Shown here: positions 14,384-20,304 of the stretch, one piece after another
Numbering within the stretch: the first letter of the stretch is position 1
How the letters are laid out: the number at the start of each line of letters is the position of its first letter
Virus record (IMG/VR): IMGVR_UViG_3300040759_000057
Span: 1-23,166 of that record
Origin: a virus
DNA: 23,166 nucleotides
Reading direction: 5' to 3' (one strand)
The notes under the pieces: model-generated
The model's database searches: none
Told to the model about the DNA's origin: nothing
What the model saw: the letters and a program-made list of their open reading frames with translations, nothing else
Translations under genes and position numbers: made by a program

Positions 14384-14575
14384 ATGGAGATTGTACTACA
14401 AACACTTGTATTGATTGGTTCACTTGCTGGACTTATGTGGGCAATGCTTAAGTTTATGTTGCGCGATATTCATCGGGATCTACAAAGGATCGAAACGCGA
14501 ATGGATAAAGCAGACATTCGCATTGATCATTTATATCAGATATGTGTCGACATGCTTAAAGAGAAGAAATCATGA
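14384..14575 (+). CDS. Small membrane protein with amphipathic helix, 63 aa
   Basis: GGAGG (14375-14379) precedes the ATG. Residues 4-26 (VLQTLVLIGSLAGLMWAML and on) form a transmembrane helix. Residues 28-63 are a charged amphipathic helix (RDIHRDLQRIETRMDKADI, then RIDHLYQICVDMLKEKKS) likely to make a coiled coil. The same architecture appears in the 55-aa protein at 2087-2254. It resembles small holin-like/XhlA-like proteins. It is transcribed divergently from the major capsid gene and converges with the 98-aa gene, 2 nt apart. Confidence 0.7.
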   Translation: MEIVLQTLVLIGSLAGLMWAMLKFMLRDIHRDLQRIETRMDKADIRIDHLYQICVDMLKEKKS

Positions 14576-14577
14576 AA

Positions 14578-14874
14578 CTACGGATGGATATTCGTAAAAT
14601 ATGGCACGTAAGCAAGAGTGCCACCAACATATAATTCGATGAATCCGGCATTATTGCCGGGATTAGCCGATGTAGACTTAATCGACAAAGTCCCTGTGCT
14701 AAGGCTAGTATTCGTAGTCGGATTGAAGGTTGTTCCGGCTAAGGTGAGAGTATTAGCAACGGCTGCATTGCTCAACCAAGTAACATTTGACAAAGTTAAG
14801 GTACCTGTTCCCGATCCTGCGATAGAAGGGTTATTACTTAGAACGAGATTTTTTAGTCTTGTGTGGGCTAACAT
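14578..14874 (-). CDS. Small beta-rich virion protein, 98 aa
   Basis: The only usable start in this frame is the ATG at 14874, which lies inside the end of the upstream 51-aa gene (41-nt overlap), with a poor ribosome-binding site, so translation is probably coupled. The sequence is Ser/Thr/Gly-rich (IAGSGTGTLTLSNVTWLS, TLTLAGTTFNPTTNTSL). It ends in a Gly/Ile/Leu domain (NNAGFIELYVGGTLAYVPYF) of the type found at the C-termini of phage fibre and decoration proteins. It could decorate the capsid. Its position between scaffold and major capsid genes supports a virion role. Confidence 0.6.
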   Translation of the reverse strand: MLAHTRLKNLVLSNNPSIAGSGTGTLTLSNVTWLSNAAVANTLTLAGTTFNPTTNTSLSTGTLSIKSTSANPGNNAGFIELYVGGTLAYVPYFTNIHP

Positions 14875-14989
14875 GAGCCATTTTTGCTTTTTCAGCGGTC
14901 ATTTTATGAGACTTTTTAGTCTTCTTATGCATATGAGAGTCTTTTCCACCCTTCATTTCTTCTTCGTGTGTTAAATGGTGCTTTTTCAT
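14834..14989 (-). CDS. Lys/His-rich basic protein, 51 aa
   Basis: An ATG (complement of 14987-14989) with AAGGG 9 nt upstream opens a 51-codon frame ending in two TAA stops in tandem. It begins MKKHHLTHEEEMKGGKDSHM and continues with repeated KKTKKS and HKTKKS elements and several Met and His. The strong net positive charge suggests binding of DNA or RNA, for example inside the capsid, or binding of scaffold. It lies between scaffold and major capsid genes. No family is recognised. Confidence 0.7.
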   Translation of the reverse strand: MKKHHLTHEEEMKGGKDSHMHKKTKKSHKMTAEKAKMAHVSPHKTKKSRSK

Positions 14990-15038
14990 GATTTAAACCC
15001 TTGTGGTAGTTTTCATCATGATATGTAAAAAAATTATT

Positions 15039-15701
15039 TTATCCAAGCCTTAATCTTGCTTGTGCTTCCTTCATTTTCTTGTAGGAGTTTTTCTGCCCTT
15101 CTGTGCTGAAATCTCCCTGAGGCGTGAACGGTGCATTAGCAATACCGCTGGGTTGATAGAAGACATTTTTACGGTTTGAATCGATCTGCTCTTGAATAGA
15201 AGATTGCTTTTGAGGAGGTTTATGCAAATTCATCGCTTTGATGTTTGCATAGACCAGTTTTTTCCTCTCAAAATTATCAGGCATCTTTAAGATTGTCTCT
15301 GCAAGAAGTGGATTTGCATCAGCAAATTTATCGGCATGCTGCAAAACATCGAAGAAGTCGGGATTGCTTTCGAGCCAGATCTCTTGCTTGATTTCATCCT
15401 TAGCGCTGTTCTTAGCCATCTCCATTGCTTTTTGGATGTCTGTTTGGGTCATTTGCCCAAACTTGGCTAATTTCTTTTCGAGCTTCCGATGATCCACGTA
15501 TGGATCGGATTGATCATCTTCATCAGGCTCTTGAGTGTGTTTTTTGCTAAGCTCTTGGACTTTTTGTTCGAGATCGACTCTAGCTTGACGCTCTCTTTCA
15601 ATCTCGTTCTTGTATTTTGCTTCTAACTGTCTAAAGTTAAATTCTTTATCGTTAGCTTTGTTTTCTGCTGCTGGTATTGCAGCTTGTGCTTCTACAGACA
15701 T
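15039..15701 (-). CDS. Scaffolding protein, 220 aa
   Basis: The protein is highly charged and helical. A coiled coil covers residues ~22-57 (LEAKYKNEIERERQARVDLE). An acidic linker (EPDEDDQSDPY) follows, then a second helical region and a compact segment LESNPDFFDVLQHADKF. The C-terminus is basic (KKMKEAQARLRLG), as expected of scaffolds that bind the coat protein through a positively charged tail. AAGGGGGG precedes the ATG. Its position between portal-side genes and the major capsid gene is the usual one. No protease is seen, so the scaffold is probably released rather than cleaved, but that is inference. Confidence 0.75.
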   Translation of the reverse strand: MSVEAQAAIPAAENKANDKEFNFRQLEAKYKNEIERERQARVDLEQKVQELSKKHTQEPDEDDQSDPYVDHRKLEKKLAKFGQMTQTDIQKAMEMAKNSAKDEIKQEIWLESNPDFFDVLQHADKFADANPLLAETILKMPDNFERKKLVYANIKAMNLHKPPQKQSSIQEQIDSNRKNVFYQPSGIANAPFTPQGDFSTEGQKNSYKKMKEAQARLRLG

Positions 15702-15735
15702 ATTTCCCCCCTTAACGCTGGTGTACGGCTGATAT

Positions 15736-15773
15736 TTCTTGATTTAAATAAAAATTTTAATTTATATCAAGAA
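15736..15773. repeat. 38-bp AT-rich palindrome between divergent genes
   Basis: The arms TTCTTGATTTAAAT (15736-15749) and ATTTATATCAAGAA (15760-15773) match at 13 of 14 positions. The centre AAAATTTT is itself palindromic, so only two base pairs are imperfect over the whole element. It occupies the 97-bp gap between the scaffold (minus) and the 165-aa gene (plus). Both halves contain a TTGAT that could serve as a -35. No U-tract follows in either direction, so it is not a terminator. An operator or a protein-binding cruciform is likely. Confidence 0.65.
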
Positions 15774-15798
15774 GAACTTTAAAAAATCTCTTTACACC

Positions 15799-16296
15799 AT
15801 GAAAATTGACAGACTAGAAACCCACGACCGACTCGAGCATTTCATTGAAGATCAATGGAAAACCATTTCTAAGGGAGCCGAAGATTGCCTAAAAAGAAAT
15901 CCTGACTCACTGGCTCTACAAGAAAAATCGCCCTACATTTATATTTTTGCCCATCCTAGGACATGCGACGATGGAGCAAATAAAAGGCTCCTCTGGCAGC
16001 CCAGGATCACAAAGCCTAAAGCCCAGACAAACTCATTTTTGTTTAGGGCGATGTCGAATAGTGACGTTATGATGGTTTGCTGGCTGATTCCACCAAAAGA
16101 ACTCTGGGATCAATACAAGAAGGGAAATGTTTGCGAATCGAATATTGTCCTATGGAGTATCAATCAGTTCCAATACAACCGGGAAGAGCTTGAAAAGCCC
16201 GATCCACAAGACTTGTCAGATGAAATGGCGAGAAATATTTGGCTTGATTTTTTAACGAGCTATGCGGTTAAGCCAAAGACCGAGGTGGTTTCTTGA
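15799..16296 (+). CDS. Conserved-type hypothetical protein on the opposite strand, 165 aa
   Basis: The protein starts MKIDRLETHDRLEHFIEDQW and has a central block with YIYIFAHPRTCDDGANKRLL and WQPRITKPKAQTNSFL, then VCWLIPPKELWDQYKKGN. I recognise this pattern as recurring in uncultured podoviruses next to portal and scaffold genes, but its function is not known to me. There is no clear ribosome-binding site (TTTACACC before ATG), so it may be translated from a very short leader. It is inverted relative to all neighbours and its end overlaps the 73-aa minus-strand gene by 29 nt. It is a moron-like insertion or an early gene in a late block. Confidence 0.7.
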   Translation: MKIDRLETHDRLEHFIEDQWKTISKGAEDCLKRNPDSLALQEKSPYIYIFAHPRTCDDGANKRLLWQPRITKPKAQTNSFLFRAMSNSDVMMVCWLIPPKELWDQYKKGNVCESNIVLWSINQFQYNREELEKPDPQDLSDEMARNIWLDFLTSYAVKPKTEVVS

Positions 16297-16489
16297 GGTT
16301 CTTAGCGTGCTGTTCATTGACGACAAAGTTATCTCTAACAGTCCCTAGCTTTGCGACTATGCCGGTACCATAATAGTCGCCCATTCCCTGAGAAGAGGCG
16401 GGAGTATGGGCTTGCCCTTTATAGGGCTTCTTGGACTTATTTTTGTATCCGGTTCCAGGAGATGGTTTGAAGTAGTTGTTGTAATCCAT
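16268..16489 (-). CDS. Small basic hypothetical protein, 73 aa
   Basis: It has no ribosome-binding site of its own, but its ATG overlaps the stop of the 29-aa zinc-ribbon ORF (TAATG), so re-initiation is likely. The N-terminal half is rich in Lys, Tyr, Asn and Pro (YFKPSPGTGYKNKSKKPYKG). The second half has DYYGTGIVAKLGTVRDNFVV. It is probably an unstructured, nucleic-acid- or capsid-binding small virion protein. Convergent overlap with the 165-aa gene. Confidence 0.6.
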   Translation of the reverse strand: MDYNNYFKPSPGTGYKNKSKKPYKGQAHTPASSQGMGDYYGTGIVAKLGTVRDNFVVNEQHAKNLKKPPRSLA

Positions 16490-16578
16490 TATTTAAACAC
16501 ATCCCACAAAAGACAATTTAAACACTTATCTCCAGATATAAGTGTTCCGCAAGACCTGCAACGATCTTTATTTGACAT
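16489..16578 (-). CDS. 29-residue zinc-ribbon mini-protein
   Basis: A 30-codon frame starts at the ATG at 16578, inside the last codons of the 87-aa gene, with AGGA just upstream. It stops in TAATG with the 73-aa gene. It contains the pairs CRSC (residues 7-10) and CLNC (residues 19-22), a minimal two-knuckle zinc-binding arrangement, then a hydrophobic tail LLWDVFK. Stop-start coupling on both sides and the four Cys make it a credible gene despite its length. A role in binding nucleic acid or protein is inferred. Confidence 0.6.
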   Translation of the reverse strand: MSNKDRCRSCGTLISGDKCLNCLLWDVFK

Positions 16579-16831
16579 ATTCCTGATCAAGCATCTTGCG
16601 AGGAGCTTCATCGGTTTCCATTCCTAATTTGTGGTCAAAAGGCATCGTAGCAACGCGTTGCTTTACACCTGATGTGTGACCCACAGGATTAGTAAATCCA
16701 ACGCCATAATGAGACCCAGCGTCAACATAACAACTAGTACGTTCGTCATACTTGGGAGCGCGGAAGTCCCATGGAGATTTTTTTTTCTCAGCTTTTGGCT
16801 TTGGAGCTATTGGATCATGAAATTGTACCAT
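16568..16831 (-). CDS. Hypothetical protein upstream of scaffold, 87 aa
   Basis: The frame opens at 16876, but AGAGGTAGAT lies directly before the ATG at 16831, so that is the start. The protein has a basic Pro/Lys stretch (PIAPKPKAEKKKSPWDF), then YDERTSCYVDAGSHYGVGF and NPVGHTSGVKQRVATMP. Its acidic C-terminus is METDEAPRKMLDQEYVK. Similar small proteins occur between portal and scaffold genes of uncultured podoviruses. I know no function. It is followed by a coupled chain of two tiny genes. Confidence 0.65.
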   Translation of the reverse strand: MVQFHDPIAPKPKAEKKKSPWDFRAPKYDERTSCYVDAGSHYGVGFTNPVGHTSGVKQRVATMPFDHKLGMETDEAPRKMLDQEYVK

Positions 16832-16854
16832 ATCTACCTCTAAAATTAAACTTA

Positions 16855-16870
16855 GGACGCAGAAACGTCC
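16855..16870 (-). promoter_or_regulatory. Small hairpin in the leader of the 87-aa gene
   Basis: GGACG and CGTCC pair around a 6-nt loop, 24 nt before the ATG of the 87-aa gene. In the minus direction it is followed by a U-rich but interrupted stretch (TAAGTTTAATTTT), so it may be a leaky terminator or a stabiliser. Confidence 0.35.
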
Positions 16871-16906
16871 CAGCATCTGTTTCTACACTTGGCAGATCAG
16901 TCTCAA

Positions 16907-17125
16907 TTAATACCGATATCCAGGCTTTAATGGACGGTTTTTCAAATGCTTAGTGCTTTCGTCTTGTACATGACCGATAGCCTCTTCGGTATCTTCATAG
17001 CGCATGACGCGTCCAGCACCTTCTTTCTCGGAAATTTGTTTCATTTTAGCTCCATCTGGTAATGGAACGTCTTTAGGACGTTTGCCGCCCCAAAAAGAAT
17101 GATTGTCGATTCTTTGTCCTGACAT
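16907..17125 (-). CDS. Small hypothetical protein, 72 aa
   Basis: A strong GGAGGGGG site precedes the ATG. It is charged and probably mostly unstructured, with RIDNHSFWGGKRPKDVPLPD at the start and RPLKPGYRY at the end. The middle holds a short acidic helix (RYEDTEEAIGHVQDESTKHL). It lies directly after the HNH gene in the portal-to-scaffold interval. Its Pro, Gly and aromatic content is similar in style to the 87-aa and 73-aa proteins, which suggests they form a set of minor virion or assembly factors. Confidence 0.65.
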   Translation of the reverse strand: MSGQRIDNHSFWGGKRPKDVPLPDGAKMKQISEKEGAGRVMRYEDTEEAIGHVQDESTKHLKNRPLKPGYRY

Positions 17126-17146
17126 AAATCCCCCTCCGGATTCAAT

Positions 17147-17713
17147 TTATTTCTTTATAACATCAAACCCATATTCATTCAAGAATTGTTTGCACCACTC
17201 AACCTTATCCTCTACCCGTTGTCCATGTGGATGAGAAGACGACCACAATTCTAGATTTTCTATACGATTATCATCCCGAATCCCATTCTTATGGTGAACG
17301 GTTTCTCCTTTATGCAAAGGACGCCCTAGGTGATTAGACATAACAAGAACGTGTTCAAGTATTTGATTTCGCTTTGACGCGTTTGGATGTTTTAAAGTAA
17401 TAATCCTATAACCATTCGCTTGAATATATCCAGAACCTTTAATATGTTTTTTGGGGCCAGCTAACTCTCTACCGTGATATTTCCTAGAAACTCCAAGTTT
17501 CTTGCAATTTTTAGTACAATATTTTGTGTTATTGACGCGTGACTGGAAAAAATTTTTCCCGCAAACAATGCATTGCAAATATTTCAGCCTTAGAGAGAAT
17601 CCTTGACGCGCACGATGATAAGCATTACATCTACATTTGTTGCTACAAAAATAGTGACGAGCCGCCTTTGTTTTCTTAATTAATTCTTTATCACAAATTA
17701 TGCAATTTTTCAC
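17147..17713 (-). CDS. HNH homing-type endonuclease with two zinc-finger motifs, 188 aa
   Basis: Two Cys4 knuckles come first (C4-C7/C23-C27 and C48-C51/C66-C70). The HNH domain then spans residues ~97-160, with HVLVMSNHLGRPL, the catalytic-type ETVHHKNGIRDDNRIENL (His140/His141, Asn143, Asn153) and LELWSSSHPHGQR. This combination is typical of free-standing phage homing endonucleases that cut DNA lacking the insertion. The start is GTG, overlapping the stop of the 23-aa ORF (GTGA). It sits between portal and small structural genes, where such endonucleases commonly insert. No intron boundary is evident and no neighbour appears split. Confidence 0.85.
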   Translation of the reverse strand: MKNCIICDKELIKKTKAARHYFCSNKCRCNAYHRARQGFSLRLKYLQCIVCGKNFFQSRVNNTKYCTKNCKKLGVSRKYHGRELAGPKKHIKGSGYIQANGYRIITLKHPNASKRNQILEHVLVMSNHLGRPLHKGETVHHKNGIRDDNRIENLELWSSSHPHGQRVEDKVEWCKQFLNEYGFDVIKK

Positions 17714-17781
17714 TCTTTGCCCGCTTTATAACCGCGGATATAGGTGTATAATAATAATGCGATTAGTGGAAAAATAAACAT
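17710..17781 (-). CDS. 23-residue membrane peptide coupled to the HNH gene
   Basis: The ATG at 17781 has AAAGGA five bases upstream. The 23-codon frame encodes one hydrophobic helix (MFIFPLIALLLYTYIRGY) with a basic end, KAGKE. Its TGA overlaps the GTG of the HNH gene, so it may act as a leader peptide that couples HNH translation. The ribosome-binding site lies in the arm of a perfect hairpin formed with the portal stop region. Confidence 0.5.
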   Translation of the reverse strand: MFIFPLIALLLYTYIRGYKAGKE

Positions 17782-17783
17782 TC

Positions 17784-17802
17784 TAATCCTTTATGGATTA
17801 GG
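17784..17802 (-). promoter_or_regulatory. Hairpin at the portal stop that covers a ribosome-binding site
   Basis: A perfect seven-pair stem (CTAATCC and GGATTAG) with a 5-nt loop includes the portal stop codon in the loop and the GGA of the ribosome-binding site of the 23-aa ORF in the 3' arm. Ribosomes finishing the portal would open it, so portal translation could gate the downstream ORF and the HNH gene. There is no U-tract, so it is not a terminator. Confidence 0.5.
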
Positions 17803-19926
17803 TGATTGTATCCCATTTCCTAGATTTTGTGAAGCATTTATTGCGTTCATCGATCCCATCAATTCCTGTACAAATCTATTAGCATTTGAGGATCTTTGAG
17901 CATTAGAGCGAGCCTGATTCTCTTTAAGTACTTCTTCATGGTTTAACCCCTGAATTTCATGCATTTTCAACATTGTCTCTATTTCACCATATTTGGCGAC
18001 GACATCAATCAATTTTTCCAATGCTTCCATTTTAGATTTAGTCGATATAGATTGATTTTTCGATATTTCACTTAATCTCTCTTCCATTAAACCAATATTT
18101 GAATCCGCTCTTCCTTGCCTTTCTCTGGCCATTGCCAAATTGTTAGCAGCCCTTGAGGTGAGTTCTTGTAATTTAGCCTGTTCAAATGCATGTTGGACCG
18201 CCGTTTGTTCTTGGTTAAGCTGACTTGCTTGCTGCTCTTGCTGTTGCAAGAATTGCATGATTTCAGATTTTCCTTGAATATTCATATCTTTAATGATCAT
18301 AGAAGCAGGAAGAACTTCTCGACCAAAGACAGAGTTCACGTCAAGCATTTGTTGAGCTTGAAGATTGCGTTGAGTGGGTGTGAGCAGGCCCTCTTCAACG
18401 ATTGTCTGGAATTTCGAGAAGATTCGTGAGAAAAAGAGAGGGGATGGTTCTTCATCGATCATAAGAGATACTTTTGCAGCATTCCAGTTGTTTTGGACGA
18501 TTTGAAGAAGTCTTTCTCCTAGAAGCTTGAGAGAATAGTCCCACTGATCGAAATACTTTTGGAAGACCATCAGATTTGCGGCTTGCTTCAGAAGGACTGT
18601 TAGGCTAGAAACCTGTTTGTCTTGTTGTCCCGCCCAATTTTCTAGGTCGATTCCAGAGGTTCTAAAGATAAGATTGGCCATCTCATTTCCAAGGGCAATA
18701 TCGGACTCAGGAACGGCGCTAGGAATGATTTTCTCGCAGTCTGTCATGTCGTAGCCTTCATTGATGATGATATCCCATCCCTGGCCAGACTTTTTGAGGT
18801 TATCTTCGTTGGCGACAGCGCCGACTTTGCGCTTCCATCCCGCGTTAATGGTCGCAGCCGTGATATCGTTGTTGGTTATAATCCTATAATTGTAAAGAAA
18901 CTGAGCATCACGCATAGTGCGTATAAGGCCACGAACGCGAAGATCATAGTAGTTAATATGAGGCTCATAATTCCAGTATACAGGAATAAAAGGGCAATCA
19001 TCAAACCCCAGAGGATTATCACCCTGGAACATGAGCTGATCATTGAGAACAACCGCAAGCTTCCACGTCGGAACCTCGATAGTGACAGCTTCCAGATCCG
19101 GGATACTTCGTAATATTTGATCGAGATTTTCCTCTCCACCAGCAAAATCAAAAAATTGATTACGCGAGCGGGAATAGAGTCTTTGTTTTTTTCTTCTCCA
19201 CTTGTACCAGACATAAGACAAAACCATTAAATCATTTCTTGCCATATTGTAGTTTTCTGGCAGGAAATAGAAACTTCCATAACGTTGAGGCGTCCCAGCC
19301 ATAGGAGCTATTGCTTCTACCTTATCTGGAAATCTTGCTTCGGCCTCTTTCTTAGAGATATATTCTTGGGTCCATACAAATTGCGCGTCCGACATATCCG
19401 GCATACGAAAGTACGGATCGACAAGGAAAGCGTTGTACTCCCAAATCTTTAACTGTAACTGTCCTTGAGCTGGATCATCCTTCGAGAAATCCAAATAAGG
19501 CTGAAGTAAAACCATCCCAGATATGCAAGCCAACTCACACGCCTTAGAAAATTGATCGTGAATCGCCTCGGTATTGCTGATGGCAGAGATGATTTTGGTA
19601 TATTGATCAGTTGTCTGAGAATCTCCTCCTTGCGCAGGAATATAAGTGATAGCTTTACGATGCTGTCTCTGATAACCCGTGATCATGTTGACGGGTTGCT
19701 GGACAAGGTTGAAATAGTATTGTTGATATGATGTCGTGGGAGAAAAGTTGAAATATCTGTTTACAAATGTCTGAGAGCCTGCATAGAAAAGCGTATCTAT
19801 GTTACTCTGATTCCATCTACTTTGTTCGATTGGCTGAAATTTGCTGTAAAGATTATCGAGCCATTGACGGACGTTGCCCTGAGATGGTTCAAGCGCATTA
19901 TTCCAAGGGGGGTAATAGAAAGCCAA
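17791..19926 (-). CDS. Portal protein, P22-like, 711 aa, TTG start
   Basis: Length and layout match P22-type portals. The N-terminal segment has VRQWLDNLYSKFQPIEQSRW and VNMITGYQRQHRKAITYIP (wing region). The central part has YNAFLVDPYFRMPDMSDAQF and DRR-like basic stretches, then DDCPFIPVYWNYEPHIN and LIRTMRDAQFLYNYRI. A Gln-rich helical C-terminus follows (residues ~565-690; LQQQEQQASQLNQEQTAVQ), resembling the extended barrel of podovirus portals. The frame has no ATG before residue ~79. TTG at 19926 has GAGGT at proper distance, so I take it as the start. The gene has its own promoter region after a strong terminator. Confidence 0.85.
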   Translation of the reverse strand: MAFYYPPWNNALEPSQGNVRQWLDNLYSKFQPIEQSRWNQSNIDTLFYAGSQTFVNRYFNFSPTTSYQQYYFNLVQQPVNMITGYQRQHRKAITYIPAQGGDSQTTDQYTKIISAISNTEAIHDQFSKACELACISGMVLLQPYLDFSKDDPAQGQLQLKIWEYNAFLVDPYFRMPDMSDAQFVWTQEYISKKEAEARFPDKVEAIAPMAGTPQRYGSFYFLPENYNMARNDLMVLSYVWYKWRRKKQRLYSRSRNQFFDFAGGEENLDQILRSIPDLEAVTIEVPTWKLAVVLNDQLMFQGDNPLGFDDCPFIPVYWNYEPHINYYDLRVRGLIRTMRDAQFLYNYRIITNNDITAATINAGWKRKVGAVANEDNLKKSGQGWDIIINEGYDMTDCEKIIPSAVPESDIALGNEMANLIFRTSGIDLENWAGQQDKQVSSLTVLLKQAANLMVFQKYFDQWDYSLKLLGERLLQIVQNNWNAAKVSLMIDEEPSPLFFSRIFSKFQTIVEEGLLTPTQRNLQAQQMLDVNSVFGREVLPASMIIKDMNIQGKSEIMQFLQQQEQQASQLNQEQTAVQHAFEQAKLQELTSRAANNLAMARERQGRADSNIGLMEERLSEISKNQSISTKSKMEALEKLIDVVAKYGEIETMLKMHEIQGLNHEEVLKENQARSNAQRSSNANRFVQELMGSMNAINASQNLGNGIQSPNP

Positions 19927-19952
19927 GGATACCTCGTGAATTTCAAGAAGAT

Positions 19953-19958
19953 TTTATA
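19953..19958 (-). promoter_or_regulatory. Weak -10 candidate for the portal gene
   Basis: TATAAA on the minus strand lies 26 nt before the TTG start. No good -35 is seen at 16-18 bp. Some promoter is expected between 19927 and 19997 because a strong terminator stands just upstream. Confidence 0.3.
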
Positions 19959-19997
19959 CACAAGATATCAGTTAATATTTTACTTTACAATGGGGAT

Positions 19998-20026
19998 AAA
20001 AAAACCCGAAAACTCATGTTTTCAGG
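19998..20026 (-). terminator. Intrinsic terminator ending the RAMP-like/pentamer unit
   Basis: On the minus strand CCTGAAAAC and GTTTTCGGG form a nine-pair stem (one G:U) with loop ATGA, followed by seven U (complement of 19998-20004). It lies directly after the last pentamer tract and before the portal promoter region. Confidence 0.85.
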
Positions 20027-20030
20027 TTAG

Positions 20031-20085
20031 TTGCCATATCATATCAAGCCGTATCTTGCCAGATCCCTCCAAGCCCGATCCGTCC
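20031..20085 (-). repeat. Pentamer-periodic tract 1 (11 units)
   Basis: Eleven consecutive 5-mers in perfect phase. On the minus strand each begins with GG (six) or GA (five), followed by three variable bases; examples are GGCTT, GGCAA, GATAT. Not a tandem repeat in the ordinary sense: only two of five positions are kept. It is the last tract of the 3' UTR of the 212-aa gene and abuts the terminator. Confidence 0.85.
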
Positions 20086-20180
20086 ACAGTTTATTTAATT
20101 AGTTCTCAAAATACCTCACCCATGCCCACAATTCCGGACCCCGCACCGACATTCCACGCACGACCTGTCCACAGTTTATT
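20082..20180 (-). repeat. Direct repeat marking the 5' boundary of tracts 1 and 2
   Basis: A 14-nt identical sequence (GTCCACAGTTTATT on the plus strand) occurs at 20082-20095 and 20167-20180, and similarity continues into TAATT. The copies are 85 nt apart, exactly 17 pentamers. In transcription direction each stands at the beginning of its tract as an AT-rich box leading into GGAC. The AT-rich stretches between tracts hold no gene. Confidence 0.8.
20111..20170 (-). repeat. Pentamer-periodic tract 2 (12 units)
   Basis: Twelve 5-mers in the same phase as tract 1. On the minus strand seven begin with GG and five with one substitution (TG, GT or GC); examples are GGAAT, TGCGT, GGTGA. It is separated from tract 1 by a ~25-nt AT-rich spacer containing the boundary motif. 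No reading frame runs through it. Confidence 0.85.
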
Positions 20181-20199
20181 AATTTAGCTTCATCATCTC

Positions 20200-20304
20200 A
20201 CGCCCTAACTTACAATACCTGATCCCGCCGGATCTTGCAAGTCCGCACCCCACAATATCATTACTCACCATACCATATCTCGACCCGCCCCAGCGTTGCG
20301 AACC
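20200..20304 (-). repeat. Pentamer-periodic tract 3 (21 units)
   Basis: The longest tract: 21 5-mers without a phase break, starting 14 nt after the stop of the 212-aa gene. On the minus strand nine begin with GG and twelve with one substitution (GA, GT, GC or TG); examples are GGTAT, GATAT, TGTGG. Its phase is one base off that of tracts 1 and 2. It forms the first part of the gene's 3' UTR. Confidence 0.85.

Noticed and set aside
14572-14634. 20-codon plus-strand frame overlapping the stop of the 63-aa gene (ATGA)
   Set aside because: It lies entirely antisense to the 98-aa virion gene, has no recognisable features, and ATGA overlaps are common by chance.
17147-17802. Group I intron around the HNH gene
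   Set aside because: Neither the portal end nor the 72-aa gene appears interrupted, and no intron core pairing was recognised. The HNH gene is better treated as free-standing.
19767-20187. Two plus-strand ORFs of 87 and 121 codons over the portal start and pentamer tracts
   Set aside because: They run across a minus-strand terminator and the portal start, lack ribosome-binding sites and show only low-complexity translation of the tracts.
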